From Pseudomonas sp. GD03919 (GTDB lineage Bacteria > Pseudomonadota > Gammaproteobacteria > Pseudomonadales > Pseudomonadaceae), in contig NZ_CP104582.1 of NCBI RefSeq assembly GCF_029814935.1, positions 1,860,001-1,924,000 of the forward strand: a DNA stretch of 64,000 bases, written 5' to 3'. Position numbers and translations under genes: made by a program. Under the pieces are notes generated by a model, which saw only the letters and a list, made by a program, of their open reading frames with translations, was not told the origin of the DNA and did no database searches. The stretch's first letter is position 1. Each line of letters starts with the position of its first letter. This document shows, one piece after another, positions 32,967 through 47,284 of the stretch.

Positions 32967-35358
32967 CTCCGACCGTTTCCATTTCGACGGCGCTTGCTCT
33001 GGCTTGCTTCAGTTTGCGCATCTGCTCTACGCCCCAGAGCACGCGCTCGGGCGTGGCCGGGGCGTCGATCTGCGGTTGTACCTTGTAGTCGGCCAGGCTG
33101 GCCACGGCGTCCTTCAGCGCGCACCAGGCGGCGATGCCGAGCATGAAGGGCGGCTCGCCCACGGCCTTGGAGTGGAACACGGTGTCTTCCGGGTTCTTGC
33201 GGTTTTCCACCAGTTTCACGCGCAGGTCGATGGGCATGTCGGCGATGGCCGGGATCTTGTAGCTGGCCGGGCTGCAGGTCATCAGCTTGCCCTTGGCGTT
33301 CCACACCAGCTCTTCGGTGGTCAGCCAGCCCATGCCCTGGACGAAGGCGCCTTCCACCTGGCCGATGTCGATGGCCGGGTTCAGCGAATCGCCGACGTCA
33401 TGCAGGATGTCGCCGCGCAGCATGCGGTATTCGCCGGTCAGGGTGTCGACCAGCACTTCCACGCAGGCCACGCCGTAGGCGTAGTAGTAGAAGGGGCGGC
33501 CAGCCGCCTTGTCGCGGTCGTAGTAAATCTTCGGGGTGCGGTAGAAGCCGGTCGAAGAGAGCGAGACCTGACCGAAGTAGGCCTTCTGGATCATCACCTC
33601 GAAGGACAGGAAGTGATCACGCACGCGCACCTGGCCGTTGCGGAATTCCACGTCTTCCGGGGTGACCTTGTACTCGCGCACCAGGAAGTCCACCAGGCGC
33701 TGCTTGATGGTTTCGGCCGCGTTCTTCGCCGCCATGCCGTTGAGGTCTGCGCCGCTGCTTGCTGCGGTCGGCGAGGTATTGGGCACCTTGTCGGTGTTGG
33801 TGGCGGTGATCTGGATGCGCTCGATATCGACCTGGAACACTTCGGCCACGACCTGCGCGACCTTGGTGTTGAGGCCCTGGCCCATCTCGGTGCCGCCGTG
33901 GTTGAGGTGGATCGAGCCGTCGGTGTAGATGTGGATCAGCGCGCCGGCCTGGTTGAGGAAGGTGGCGGTGAAGCTGATGCCGAATTTCACCGGGGTCATG
34001 GCCAGGCCTTTCTTCAATACCGGGCTTTTCTGGTTGAACTCGATGATTTCGCGACGGCGCTTGGCGTACTCAGCGCTTTCCTCCAGCTCGGCGGTCATCT
34101 CGTGGATGACGTTGTGCTCGACGGTCTGGTGGTAGTGGGTGACGTTGCGCTCGGTCTTGCCGTAGTAGTTGAGCTTGCGCACTTCCAGCGGGTCCTTGCC
34201 CAGGTGGCGGGCGATGGCATCCATCACTTCCTCGATGGCGACCATGCCCTGTGGGCCGCCGAAGCCGCGGTAGGCGGTGTTCGAGGCGGTGTTGGTCTTG
34301 CAGCGATGACCGTTGATGGTGGCGTTGCCGAGGAAGTAGGCGTTGTCCGAGTGGAACATGGCGCGGTCGACGATGGAGCCGGACAGATCCGGCGAATAGC
34401 CGCAGTTGCCAGCCAGGTCCATCTCGATGCCGTGCAGCAGGCCGTCGTCATCGAAGCCGACGTCGTACTCGACGTAGAAAGGATGGCGCTTGCCGGTCAT
34501 GCTCATGTCTTCCATGCGCGGCAGGCGCATCTTGGTCGGCCGGCCGGTGAGGTGGGCGATCACTGCGCACAGGCAGGCCGGGCCGGCGGCCTGGGTTTCC
34601 TTGCCGCCGAAACCACCGCCCATGCGGCGCATGTCGATGACGATCTTGTTCATCGGCACGCCAAGCACTTCGGCGACCAGCTTCTGCACTTCAGTGGGGT
34701 TCTGCGTCGAGGTGTAGACCAGCATGCCGCCGTCTTCGGTCGGCATGACCGAGGAAATCTGGGTTTCCAGGTAGAAGTGCTCCTGACCGCCGATATGTAG
34801 GGTGCCCTGCAGGCGACGCGGGGCGCTGGCCAACTGGCTGGCCGAGTCGCCGATGCGGTGGGTGTGGCTGGCGAGTACGAAATGCTTCTTGCGGTAGGCC
34901 TCGACCACGTCGAGCACCGGCTCCAAGTCTTCGTATTCGACGATGGCGGCCATGGCCGCCTTGCGCGCGGTTTCCAGGCTGTCGGCGGCTACCGCCAGTA
35001 CCACCTGTCCCACGTACTCGACCTTGCCGTCGGCCAGCAGCGGGTCGCCGGCGACCACCGGGCCGATATCCAACTGGCCGGGTACGTCATCCTTGGTGAT
35101 GGCGATGGCCACGCCCGGAAACTCGTAGCAGGGGCGGGTGTCGATGCGCAGGATGCGCGCATGGGCGCGATCGGACTGGCGCGCGTAGACGTGCAACTGG
35201 TTGGGGAACTCCAGGCGATCGTCGACATAGACCGCCTCGCCGGTGACGTGTTTGTCTGCGCTTTCGTGCTTGACGCTGCGGCCAACGCCGCTGGTCATGC
35301 CGGCGCGGAACAGTTCGGCCAGCTCTTCCTGGGATTTGTGCTGAATATGACTGGACAT
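32962..35358 (-). CDS. xdhB: Xanthine dehydrogenase molybdenum-binding subunit XdhB
   Basis: 798 residues, near the bacterial XdhB norm. Motifs in order: KHVTGEAVYVDDRLEFPNQL at the start, EDGGMLVYTSTQNPTEVQKL, MRRMGGGFGGKETQAAGPAC (cofactor pocket), NTAYRGFGGPQGM, HLNHGGTEMGQGLNTKVAQV and, near the end, SKAVGEPPFMLGIAA with the catalytic Glu. It hydroxylates hypoxanthine/xanthine to urate at the Mo centre. Pairs with XdhA, 17 bases upstream. The stop codon lies in a dispersed palindrome, so the extreme C-terminus may have been reshaped by it. Confidence 0.96.
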   Translation of the reverse strand: MSSHIQHKSQEELAELFRAGMTSGVGRSVKHESADKHVTGEAVYVDDRLEFPNQLHVYARQSDRAHARILRIDTRPCYEFPGVAIAITKDDVPGQLDIGPVVAGDPLLADGKVEYVGQVVLAVAADSLETARKAAMAAIVEYEDLEPVLDVVEAYRKKHFVLASHTHRIGDSASQLASAPRRLQGTLHIGGQEHFYLETQISSVMPTEDGGMLVYTSTQNPTEVQKLVAEVLGVPMNKIVIDMRRMGGGFGGKETQAAGPACLCAVIAHLTGRPTKMRLPRMEDMSMTGKRHPFYVEYDVGFDDDGLLHGIEMDLAGNCGYSPDLSGSIVDRAMFHSDNAYFLGNATINGHRCKTNTASNTAYRGFGGPQGMVAIEEVMDAIARHLGKDPLEVRKLNYYGKTERNVTHYHQTVEHNVIHEMTAELEESAEYAKRRREIIEFNQKSPVLKKGLAMTPVKFGISFTATFLNQAGALIHIYTDGSIHLNHGGTEMGQGLNTKVAQVVAEVFQVDIERIQITATNTDKVPNTSPTAASSGADLNGMAAKNAAETIKQRLVDFLVREYKVTPEDVEFRNGQVRVRDHFLSFEVMIQKAYFGQVSLSSTGFYRTPKIYYDRDKAAGRPFYYYAYGVACVEVLVDTLTGEYRMLRGDILHDVGDSLNPAIDIGQVEGAFVQGMGWLTTEELVWNAKGKLMTCSPASYKIPAIADMPIDLRVKLVENRKNPEDTVFHSKAVGEPPFMLGIAAWCALKDAVASLADYKVQPQIDAPATPERVLWGVEQMRKLKQARASAVEMETVGA

Positions 35359-35375
35359 CTTTCTATCCCCAACTC

Positions 35376-36815
<1,440 letters not shown>

Positions 36816-37180
36816 GGACGACCTCCAGGCACTTTATTGTTATGACTCGGTTGGCTGGCCAGGTGATGCGCGCACTGCAGGGCCCTGGCGCGGGCTGCCA
36901 TGGGGCCAATCTAGGGTTTTCTGACTTTTGGGTCAATAAAATTCTGACCTGAAAGTCAGCCTATTTTTTGGCAGCCTGATCCGTGAGTCTGGCCATTCTG
37001 CTTGATGGCTTCCGCCCCGCAGGGCGCTCCGCCATTCCTGCAGCAAGTGTCATGCCGTACGCTTGGCCCGGATGCGCCCTGTGTTACACTCGCTGCCGAA
37101 TTTTCGTGCTCCTGCCCAGCCGCAGCGGGGCTCTCAGACTCGACCGCCTGCCTCTGGATCGACGCAACTTAAGGAATGTC
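36816..37180. other. Divergent regulatory region xdhA / gntR2
   Basis: 365 bp between divergent starts, no gene supported. The frame of the downstream GntR gene stays open back to 36983, but the product upstream of 37181 looks non-coding. It contains a pair of 14-bp dyads at 36922-36958. Confidence 0.65.
36922..36958. promoter_or_regulatory. Paired TGAC-N6-GTCA dyads, candidate operator
   Basis: TGACTTTTGGGTCA (36922-36935) and TGACCTGAAAGTCA (36945-36958) each read TGAC-N6-GTCA. Together they form a larger inverted repeat, with ctgacttt and aaagtcag at the outer edges. Centres are 23 bases apart, about two helical turns, which suits cooperative binding of a dimeric regulator. Confidence 0.55.
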
Positions 37181-37840
37181 ATGACGTTCAAGGCCCTGGA
37201 CAGCCTCGCCGAGCAAATTGCCCATTACCTGGCAGAGCGGATCATTCGCGGTGAGCTCAAGGAGCGCGAGCGTATCCAGGAGCAGAAGGTTACCCAGGCA
37301 CTCAATGTCAGCCGTGGCTCGGTGCGCGAAGCGCTGCTTATCCTCGAGCGTCGCCATCTGATCGTGATCCTGCCGCGCCGCGGTGCCCAGGTCAGTGAAC
37401 TGACCGCCCATCACGTTACCAGCCTCTATGCCCTGACCATCGAGCTGTACGCCATGCTGGCCCGCGCGGTCATCGAACGCTGGCAGGTGGAGGCCGATCT
37501 GGCGCCGTTCATCGAGATCAAAAATCGCCTGCAGGACAGCCTCGAGCGCGACGATATCAGCGCTTTCGTCGAGAACAGTTTCGATGTGATGCGCGCGGCC
37601 TTTCCCTTCGCCGACAATCCCTACCTGCAGGAAACTCTGGAGAATCTGCTGCCGGCCATCAGCCGCACCTATCATCTGGCGCTGGAACGGCGCAAAGGTG
37701 AGATGGGCCAGTTCATGAACACCTTCGCCAGTCTGCTGCAGGCGATCATCACCCGCGACCCCGTGCGTGCCCGCGAGGTGCTGCAGGCCTACGGTGAGCA
37801 TAACTGCCAGCTGGTGCTGGCCACCCTGGCCGAGCGCTAA
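37181..37840 (+). CDS. GntR/FCD-family transcriptional regulator (second)
   Basis: 219 residues from ATG 37181, preceded by aaggaa at good spacing. The GntR winged helix occupies about 10-75 (LAEQIAHYLAERIIRGELKE, VTQALNVSRGSVREALLILE). The C-terminal FCD domain is helical (about 80-215). It is divergent from xdhA and sits 6 bases before smc, so it may be co-transcribed with smc although functionally tied to the xdh side. The TGAC-N6-GTCA pair between it and xdhA is its candidate target. Ligand unknown. Confidence 0.85.
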   Translation: MTFKALDSLAEQIAHYLAERIIRGELKERERIQEQKVTQALNVSRGSVREALLILERRHLIVILPRRGAQVSELTAHHVTSLYALTIELYAMLARAVIERWQVEADLAPFIEIKNRLQDSLERDDISAFVENSFDVMRAAFPFADNPYLQETLENLLPAISRTYHLALERRKGEMGQFMNTFASLLQAIITRDPVRAREVLQAYGEHNCQLVLATLAER

Positions 37841-37846
37841 GCCGCG

Positions 37847-40800
37847 ATGCGCCTGAAGAGCATCAAGCTGGCGGGCTTCAAGTCCTTCGTCGACCCGACG
37901 ACGGTGAGCTTTCCCAGCAACATGGCGGCCGTGGTCGGGCCCAATGGTTGCGGCAAGTCCAACATCATCGACGCCGTGCGCTGGGTGATGGGCGAGAGTT
38001 CGGCGAAGAACCTGCGCGGCGAGTCGATGACCGACGTCATCTTCAACGGCTCCAATACGCGCAAGCCGGTGACTCAGGCGTCCATCGAACTGATCTTCGA
38101 CAACAGCGACAACTCGCTGGTGGGCGAATACGCGGCCTTCGCCGAGATTTCCATCCGCCGTCGGGTTACCCGTGACGGGCAGAACACTTACTTCCTCAAC
38201 GGCACCAAATGCCGGCGCCGCGACATCACCGATATCTTCCTCGGAACCGGCCTGGGGCCGCGCAGTTACTCGATCATCGAGCAGGGCATGATCAGCAAGC
38301 TGATCGAGGCCAAGCCTGAGGAGTTGCGCAACTTCATCGAGGAAGCCGCCGGCATCTCCAAGTACAAGGAGCGCCGTCGCGAGACCGAGAACCGCATCCG
38401 CCGCACCCAGGAAAACCTGGCGCGCCTGACCGACCTGCGCGAGGAACTGGAGCGCCAGCTCGAACGCCTGCACCGTCAGGCCCAGGCGGCGGAGAAGTAC
38501 CAGGAATACAAGGCCGAAGAGCGCCAACTCAAGGCGCAACTGCTGGCCCTGCGCTGGCAGACGCTGAACCAGCAGGTCGGCAGCCGCGAACAGGTGATTG
38601 GCGATCAGGAGGTGGCCTTCGAGGCCCTGGTGGCCGAGCAGCGCAGTGCCGATGCCAGCATCGAGCGGTTGCGCGATGGCCACCACGAGCTGTCGGAACG
38701 CTTCAATCTGGTGCAGGGCCGTTTCTACTCGGTGGGCGGCGATATCGCCCGCATCGAGCAGAGCATTCAGCACGGCCAACAGCGTCTGCGCCAGTTGCAG
38801 GACGATTTGCGCGAGGCGGAAAAGGCGCGCCTGGAAACCGAGTCGCACCTCGGTCACGACCGCACTTTGCTCGCTACCCTGGGCGAAGAGCTGGAAATGC
38901 TCCTGCCCGAGCAGGAGATGACCGCCGCCGCTGCCGAGGAATCTGCCGCCAGCCTGGAAGAGGCCGAAGCCGCCATGCACGGCTGGCAGGAACAGTGGGA
39001 CGGCTTCAACCAGCGCAGCGCCGAACCGCGCCGCCAGGCCGAAGTGCAGCAATCGCGTATCGCTCAGTTGGAGCAGAGCCTGGAGCGCCTGAGTGAGCGC
39101 CAGCGCCGTCTGAACGAAGAACTGCAGCAACTGGCGGCTGATCCCGAAGACGCCGCCATTCTCGAGCTGAACGAACAGCTTGCTGTCGGCGAGTTGGAGC
39201 ACGAAGCGCTGCAACTGGCCGAAGAGCAACAGGCCGAACGCCTGCAGCAGTTGCGCGAGGAACTGCAGCAGGCCGGTCAGGCGCAGCAGCAGGCGCAAGG
39301 TGAGTTGCAACGCCTGAACGGTCGCCTGGCGTCGCTGGAGGCGCTGCAACAGGCGGCGCTCGACCCGGGGCAGGGCGCAGGCGACTGGCTGCGCGAGCAA
39401 AACCTGTTGCAGCGTCCGCGCCTGGCCGAAGGGCTGCGCGTGGAGGCTGGCTGGGAGCTGGCGGTGGAAACCGTGCTCGGTGCCGACCTGCAGGCCGTGC
39501 TGCTGGAGGATTTCGCCGGCCTGGATTTCTCGGCGCTGGAGCAGGGCGAACTGCGTCTGGCCAGCCCGGCTTCGGGTGGTGCGCGCCGCCCCGGCAGCCT
39601 GCTGGACAAGGTCGAGTCGAACCACGACCTGTCGCCCTGGCTGGCCGCTGTGCGCCCGGTGGAATCGCTGGAGCAGGCGCTGGCCGCTCGTGGGCAACTG
39701 GCCGAAGGTGAAAGCCTGATCAGCCGCGACGGCTACTGGGTCGGCCGGCACTTCCTGCGTGTGCGCCGCGCCGCCGAAGCCGACAGCGGCGTGCTGGCGC
39801 GCGGTCAGGAGCTGGAGCGTCTGCAGCTGGAGCGCGAAGAGCGTGAAGCGGCCCTGGCGCAACTGGATGAACGCTTGCTGGCGCTGCGCGATGATCAACG
39901 CCGGCAGGAAGAGCTACGCGAGCAGCAGCGCCGTCAGGGCCAGGAGCTGGCGCGGCAGCTGAGCGAATTGAAGGCAAAGCTGTCCGCCAGCCAGGCCAAG
40001 GCCGAGCAACTGGGCCTGCGCCGTCGTCGTCTGCAGGACGAGTTGCAGGAAGCGGCCGAACAACGCGAGATCGAGCAGGAGCAACTGGGCGAGTCGCGTC
40101 TGCAACTGCAGGACGCACTGGATGCCATGGCGCTGGATAACGAGCAGCGTGAACGCCTGCTGGCCAGCCGCGACAGTCTGCGCGAGCGCCTCGACCGTGT
40201 GCGCCAGGACGCGCGTCAGCACAAGGACCATGCCCATCAACTGGCGGTGCGCGTCGGCTCGCTCAAGGCGCAGCACGACTCCACCCGCCAGGCGCTGGAG
40301 CGCCTGCTACTGCAGGCCGAACGTCTGCACGAACGGCGCGAGCAACTGTCGCTGAATCTGGAAGAGGGCGAGGCGCCGCTGGAAGAGCTGCGCATCAAAC
40401 TCGAGGAACTGCTCGAACGGCGCATGGCGGTGGACGATGAACTGCGTCAGGCGCGCCTGGCGCTGGAGGATGCCGACCGCGAACTGCGCGATGCCGAGAA
40501 GCGCCGCACCCAGGCCGAACAACAGGCGCAACTGCTGCGTAGCCAGCTGGAACAGCAGCGCATGGACTGGCAGTCGCTCAACGTGCGGCGCAAGGCCCTG
40601 GCCGACCAGCTCGCCGAGGACAATTACGACCTGCACGGGGTGATCGCCACGCTGCCGGCCGAGGCCACGGAAAGCGCCTGGGAAGAAGAGCTGGAGCGCA
40701 TGGCGGCACGTATCGCCCGGCTCGGGCCGATCAACCTGGCGGCCATCGACGAGTATCAGCAGCAGTCCGAGCGCAAGCGTTATCTGGATGCGCAGGATGC

Positions 40801-41335
40801 CGATCTGGTCGAGGCGCTGGAAACCCTGGAAAACGTTATCCGTAAGATCGACAAGGAAACGCGCAATCGTTTCAAGGACACCTTCGATCAGATCAACAGT
40901 GGTTTGCAGGCACTCTTTCCAAAAGTTTTCGGTGGCGGCAACGCTTATTTGGAACTCACCGGCGAAGATTTACTCGATACCGGGGTGACCATCATGGCGC
41001 GGCCCCCGGGCAAGAAGAACAGCACCATTCATTTGCTCTCCGGTGGAGAGAAGGCGTTAACCGCGTTGGCGCTGGTGTTTTCCATCTTCCAGCTCAATCC
41101 GGCGCCGTTTTGCATGTTGGACGAAGTGGACGCACCGCTGGATGACGCCAACGTCGGGCGCTATGCGCGCCTGGTCAAGGAGATGTCGGCGACCGTGCAG
41201 TTCATCTATATCACCCACAACAAGATCGCCATGGAAATGGCTGATCAGTTGATGGGGGTTACCATGCATGAGCCGGGTTGTTCGCGTCTGGTGGCGGTGG
41301 ATGTCGAGGAGGCGTTGGCGATGGTGGATGGGTAA
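37847..41335 (+). CDS. smc: Chromosome segregation protein SMC
   Basis: 1162 residues, the typical Pseudomonas length. N-terminal Walker A GPNGCGKS (31-38), long heptad-rich coiled coils (about 170-490 and 660-940) flanking a hinge (about 500-640: VETVLGADLQAVLLEDFAGL), C-terminal ABC signature LSGGEKA (1064-1070) and Walker B MLDEVDAPLDDA. SMC organises and segregates the chromosome with ScpA and ScpB, which are not in the window. The coiled-coil codons create very long open frames on the other strand that are not genes. Confidence 0.97.
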   Translation: MRLKSIKLAGFKSFVDPTTVSFPSNMAAVVGPNGCGKSNIIDAVRWVMGESSAKNLRGESMTDVIFNGSNTRKPVTQASIELIFDNSDNSLVGEYAAFAEISIRRRVTRDGQNTYFLNGTKCRRRDITDIFLGTGLGPRSYSIIEQGMISKLIEAKPEELRNFIEEAAGISKYKERRRETENRIRRTQENLARLTDLREELERQLERLHRQAQAAEKYQEYKAEERQLKAQLLALRWQTLNQQVGSREQVIGDQEVAFEALVAEQRSADASIERLRDGHHELSERFNLVQGRFYSVGGDIARIEQSIQHGQQRLRQLQDDLREAEKARLETESHLGHDRTLLATLGEELEMLLPEQEMTAAAAEESAASLEEAEAAMHGWQEQWDGFNQRSAEPRRQAEVQQSRIAQLEQSLERLSERQRRLNEELQQLAADPEDAAILELNEQLAVGELEHEALQLAEEQQAERLQQLREELQQAGQAQQQAQGELQRLNGRLASLEALQQAALDPGQGAGDWLREQNLLQRPRLAEGLRVEAGWELAVETVLGADLQAVLLEDFAGLDFSALEQGELRLASPASGGARRPGSLLDKVESNHDLSPWLAAVRPVESLEQALAARGQLAEGESLISRDGYWVGRHFLRVRRAAEADSGVLARGQELERLQLEREEREAALAQLDERLLALRDDQRRQEELREQQRRQGQELARQLSELKAKLSASQAKAEQLGLRRRRLQDELQEAAEQREIEQEQLGESRLQLQDALDAMALDNEQRERLLASRDSLRERLDRVRQDARQHKDHAHQLAVRVGSLKAQHDSTRQALERLLLQAERLHERREQLSLNLEEGEAPLEELRIKLEELLERRMAVDDELRQARLALEDADRELRDAEKRRTQAEQQAQLLRSQLEQQRMDWQSLNVRRKALADQLAEDNYDLHGVIATLPAEATESAWEEELERMAARIARLGPINLAAIDEYQQQSERKRYLDAQDADLVEALETLENVIRKIDKETRNRFKDTFDQINSGLQALFPKVFGGGNAYLELTGEDLLDTGVTIMARPPGKKNSTIHLLSGGEKALTALALVFSIFQLNPAPFCMLDEVDAPLDDANVGRYARLVKEMSATVQFIYITHNKIAMEMADQLMGVTMHEPGCSRLVAVDVEEALAMVDG

Positions 41336-41546
41336 CGCATGGCACTGCGAATTTAACTGAACACAGGCAAAAGCTTGTGTGCGACCCTGTGTAAAGTTGC
41401 CTTTCGTCGTGCTAGCTTATTGCCCTCTTTTGTTACACGCGGAAACGTCAGACAGAACATGGAGTTGGCGCCGCGTTTTATAGTCGAGTTGTGATCCGGT
41501 TGATTGGATCTTTTTTTTACCAGAATTATTAAGGGTCAGGTATTTC

Positions 41547-44837
<3,291 letters not shown>

Positions 44838-44870
44838 GTTCTACAGAGTCAGGCGAAGGTACGTCGCTGG

Positions 44871-44931
44871 TGTAGGAGCGGCTTCAGCCGCGAAAGCCGT
44901 TCCAGAGCTCCCGGATTTGCATCCGGGCTAC
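44871..44931. repeat. REP-like half-sites
   Basis: tgtaggagcggcttcagccg (44871-44890) is a REP arm also present at 49281. cccggatttgcatccgggct (44910-44929) resembles one arm of the ccmB-ccmC palindrome with one added T. Confidence 0.6.
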
Positions 44932-44966
44932 GATCCGCCGCAAGGGTGGAGATCCACCTCAAGGCA

Positions 44967-45335
44967 TCAGTTCGCGAAGCGCTGATCCAGATAAGCGATG
45001 ATCGCCTTGGACTCGTACAGCCAGGTGCTCTGGCCGTTTTCCTCGATACGCAGGCATGGCACCTTGATGCGGCCGCCTTGCTGCTCCAGGGCCTGGCGGT
45101 GCTCGCCGTCGTGCTTGGCGTCGCGCAGCTGCACCGGCAGGTTGAGGCGGTGCAGGGTGCGCCGTACCTTGACGCAGAACGGGCAGGCGTGGAACTGGTA
45201 CAGCGCCAGGTTGGCCGTGGCACGCTCGACTTCGGCTTGCGCCTCGGGGCTGCGTTTGAGCTTGCGCGGACGGCTGATCCAGTCGACGAACACGACCAGC
45301 TGGCCCAGGCCGATACGAAGGGCTTTGATCAACAT
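44967..45335 (-). CDS. Glutaredoxin-like / GST-N-type thioredoxin-fold protein
   Basis: 122 residues from ATG 45335 (MLIKALRIGLGQLVVFVDWI). A hydrophobic N-terminal segment (about 4-20) may anchor it to the membrane. A glutaredoxin/GST-N domain follows (about 45-120) with redox motif CPFC in FHACPFCVKVRR, the family's VPCL segment (GRIKVPCLRIEE) and the YESKAIIAYLDQRF end. A redox role is likely; the partner is unknown. Convergent with ligA across repeats. Confidence 0.8.
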   Translation of the reverse strand: MLIKALRIGLGQLVVFVDWISRPRKLKRSPEAQAEVERATANLALYQFHACPFCVKVRRTLHRLNLPVQLRDAKHDGEHRQALEQQGGRIKVPCLRIEENGQSTWLYESKAIIAYLDQRFAN

Positions 45336-45428
45336 CTTTCTAACTCCTGAACGGGCATGCCGTGGGCGGCACACCAAATGATGAGGGTGTTGGTGGTCTT
45401 GCTCGCCCTCATCCGGCGCTTCGCGCCA

Positions 45429-45449
45429 CCTTCTCCCGGAGGGAGAAGG
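45429..45449. repeat. Short palindrome of a dispersed intergenic repeat
   Basis: ccttctccc and gggagaagg arms around gga, in the 201-bp gap between the thioredoxin-fold gene and folE. The surrounding ctcgccctcatccggcgctt also looks like a repeated motif. Confidence 0.5.
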
Positions 45450-45485
45450 GCATCAAGGAGGGCGTCGCTGCGCGACTTTCACGCT

Positions 45486-45523
45486 AAAAGGGCGACGGCC
45501 GTTCAGCGAAGTGAGCGGCCGTC
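45486..45523 (-). terminator. Probable terminator of folE
   Basis: gacggccg (45494-45501) pairs with cggccgtc (45516-45523). On the minus strand the stem is followed by gcccTTTT. It lies 13 bases past the folE stop. Confidence 0.6.
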
Positions 45524-45536
45524 GTCTTGAGTGGGG

Positions 45537-46082
45537 TCAGCGAACCAGATTGAGAAATTCGCCACGGGTCGCCGGGTTGCTGCGGAATTCACCGAGCATC
45601 ACCGAGGTGACCATGGACGAGTTCTGCTTCTCCACGCCGCGCATCATCATGCACATGTGCTGCGCTTCGATGACCACCGCCACGCCCAGCGCGCCGGTGA
45701 CCTGCTCGACCGCCTCGGCGATCTGCCGGCTGAGGTTTTCCTGGATCTGCAGGCGGCGGGCATACATGTCGACGATACGCGCTACCTTGGACAGGCCCAG
45801 CACCTTGCCGTTGGGAATGTAGGCGACGTGAGCCTTGCCGATGAAGGGCAGCAAGTGATGTTCGCACAGCGAATACAGCTCGATGTTCTTCACCAGCACC
45901 ATCTCGCTGTTATCGGAGCTGAACAGCGCGCCATTGGTCACTTCTTCCAATGTCTGCTGGTAGCCGCGGCAAAGGTACTGCATGGCCTTGGCGGCGCGCT
46001 TGGGCGTGTCCAGCAGGCCTTCGCGGGAGACGTCTTCGCCGAGCTGACCGAGGATGGCGTTGTAGTGTTGTTCCAGGGACAT
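45537..46082 (-). CDS. folE: GTP cyclohydrolase I FolE
   Basis: 181 residues from ATG 46082 ([20 protein letters not shown]). Zinc and catalytic residues are in [20 protein letters not shown] (Cys73, His76) and [20 protein letters not shown] (second Cys about 144). It converts GTP to 7,8-dihydroneopterin triphosphate, the first step of folate/pterin synthesis. The longer upstream frame is not supported. Preceded on the same strand by the Smr gene, 77 bases away. Confidence 0.95.
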   Translation of the reverse strand: MSLEQHYNAILGQLGEDVSREGLLDTPKRAAKAMQYLCRGYQQTLEEVTNGALFSSDNSEMVLVKNIELYSLCEHHLLPFIGKAHVAYIPNGKVLGLSKVARIVDMYARRLQIQENLSRQIAEAVEQVTGALGVAVVIEAQHMCMMMRGVEKQNSSMVTSVMLGEFRSNPATRGEFLNLVR

Positions 46083-46159
46083 GGAAAATCCTGTTGGGTA
46101 TCGAATGGGCGCAGGGTAGGGCGCCGACAGGGGCCTGGCAAGAGTGCCAGATTCTCTGA

Positions 46160-46717
46160 TTACTCGTCGCGGCCATCCATCATGGTGCGCTTGAGGATGA
46201 TGTACACCGCGCCGGTGCCGCCGTGCTTGGCCAGGCAGGAGCTGAAGCCCAGTACCTGCGGGTGCTGGCGTAGCCAGGTGTTCACATGGCTCTTGATCAT
46301 CGGCTTGCGCCCATCCATGCGCACCGCCTTGCCGTGGGTGACGCGTACGCAGCGAATCTCCAGCTTGGTGGCTTCGGCGAGAAACTCCCAAAGCGTATCG
46401 CGCGCCTTCTCGACGCTCATGCCGTGCAGGTCGAGGCTGCCGTCGAAGGGAATCTGGCCAAGCTTGAGCTTGCGCATCTGGCCTTCCTGCATGCCATTGG
46501 CAGCCCAGTAAAGAGCATCCTCGGCGCCGACGTCGATGACGAACTGGTCTGATAGGCCGTCCACCTTGATCTCGCCCTGGCTGACGGTCGCAGCCTGGCG
46601 CAGGGTGTTGAACTGCTTGCGATCAGGTTTGGGTTTGCCGGTGTCGGCGCGGTCGTGCTTGAGCGGCTTGACGCCGCGCAGCTCGGCCTGGAACAGGGAA
46701 AAGTCGTCGTCTTGCAT
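46160..46717 (-). CDS. Smr-domain protein
   Basis: 185 residues from ATG 46717 ([20 protein letters not shown]). An N-terminal charged segment is followed by a C-terminal Smr domain (about 95-180) with the hallmark [20 protein letters not shown] and [10 protein letters not shown], then [15 protein letters not shown]. Smr domains are nicking or RNA endonucleases; the related SmrB cleaves mRNA at collided ribosomes in E. coli. Which role applies here cannot be read from sequence. Same strand as folE downstream. Confidence 0.88.
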   Translation of the reverse strand: MQDDDFSLFQAELRGVKPLKHDRADTGKPKPDRKQFNTLRQAATVSQGEIKVDGLSDQFVIDVGAEDALYWAANGMQEGQMRKLKLGQIPFDGSLDLHGMSVEKARDTLWEFLAEATKLEIRCVRVTHGKAVRMDGRKPMIKSHVNTWLRQHPQVLGFSSCLAKHGGTGAVYIILKRTMMDGRDE

Positions 46718-46784
46718 CGGAGGCTCCGCGAAACAGGCGGGCATTTTACCCAAATGCCAGCCGTGTAAGCGTAGAAAGACGAAT

Positions 46785-46856
46785 TTGTAGGAGCCCGCTT
46801 GCGGGCGATCATCAATTCGATTAACGAAGAGCATCGCCGGCAAGCCGGCTCCTACG
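46785..46856. repeat. REP-like palindrome pair
   Basis: tgtaggagcccgcttgcggg (from 46785) and a matching inverted segment ending gccggctcctac at 46856, each with its own small dyad. It lies between the Smr gene and a membrane-protein gene. Confidence 0.65.
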
Positions 46857-46882
46857 GTTTTGGGTGGTGTGTTTTGGGGTGA

Positions 46883-47203
46883 TCAGTCGCGCTTTTTCAG
46901 CAGTGATGGCGATAGGCTCAGATCGCTGGGGCGGCGCAGGCGCCTGCGGCAGCGGCGCCAGAAGGCAATGCCGGCCCAGGACAGGAACAGGCCGAACAAC
47001 AGCAGGGCAATGGCCTCGCCAGTGGAGTCATTGAGTGCGCCCAGCGCCGGAGCACGACCAACCAGGGAAGCGACGCCGGCCATCGTCAGAAGAATGCCAA
47101 AAGCCGCGAACAGAGCGCCCAGACCGGCACCGATGCGCAGGCGCCAGTTTCTTGGCTGTAGCGGGCGCAGGCGGCGTGCATCGAAATCGTCGGACAGCCT
47201 CAT
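46883..47203 (-). CDS. Small two-helix membrane protein of unknown function
   Basis: 106 residues. Two hydrophobic segments (about 25-48, LGALFAAFGILLTMAGVASL; about 62-82, GEAIALLLFGLFLSWAGIAF) are separated by a short loop. The N-terminus and C-terminus are strongly basic (RRCRRRLRRPSD). No known domain recognised. It occupies the place of a conserved hypothetical gene between the Smr and isochorismatase-like genes in other pseudomonads. Probably inner membrane with both ends in the cytoplasm. Confidence 0.65.
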   Translation of the reverse strand: MRLSDDFDARRLRPLQPRNWRLRIGAGLGALFAAFGILLTMAGVASLVGRAPALGALNDSTGEAIALLLFGLFLSWAGIAFWRRCRRRLRRPSDLSLSPSLLKKRD

Positions 47204-47284
47204 GCCAATTTCCTCGGGGTCATGGCTGGTGTGACCGGCCGGTTGCGCCCGGGTTCCAGCGCGCTGGCGTAACTGCTGGCGGCT

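Noticed and set aside
32848..34800. 650-codon open frame on the plus strand
   Set aside because: Antisense to xdhB, which has all its cofactor motifs; the product is His/Val/Gly-rich with no domain.
37169..39898. 909-codon open frame on the minus strand
   Set aside because: It lies antisense to the gntR2-smc region; the Leu/Gln/Ala-rich product is what reversed coiled-coil codons of a GC-rich gene give. The smc frame is unmistakable.
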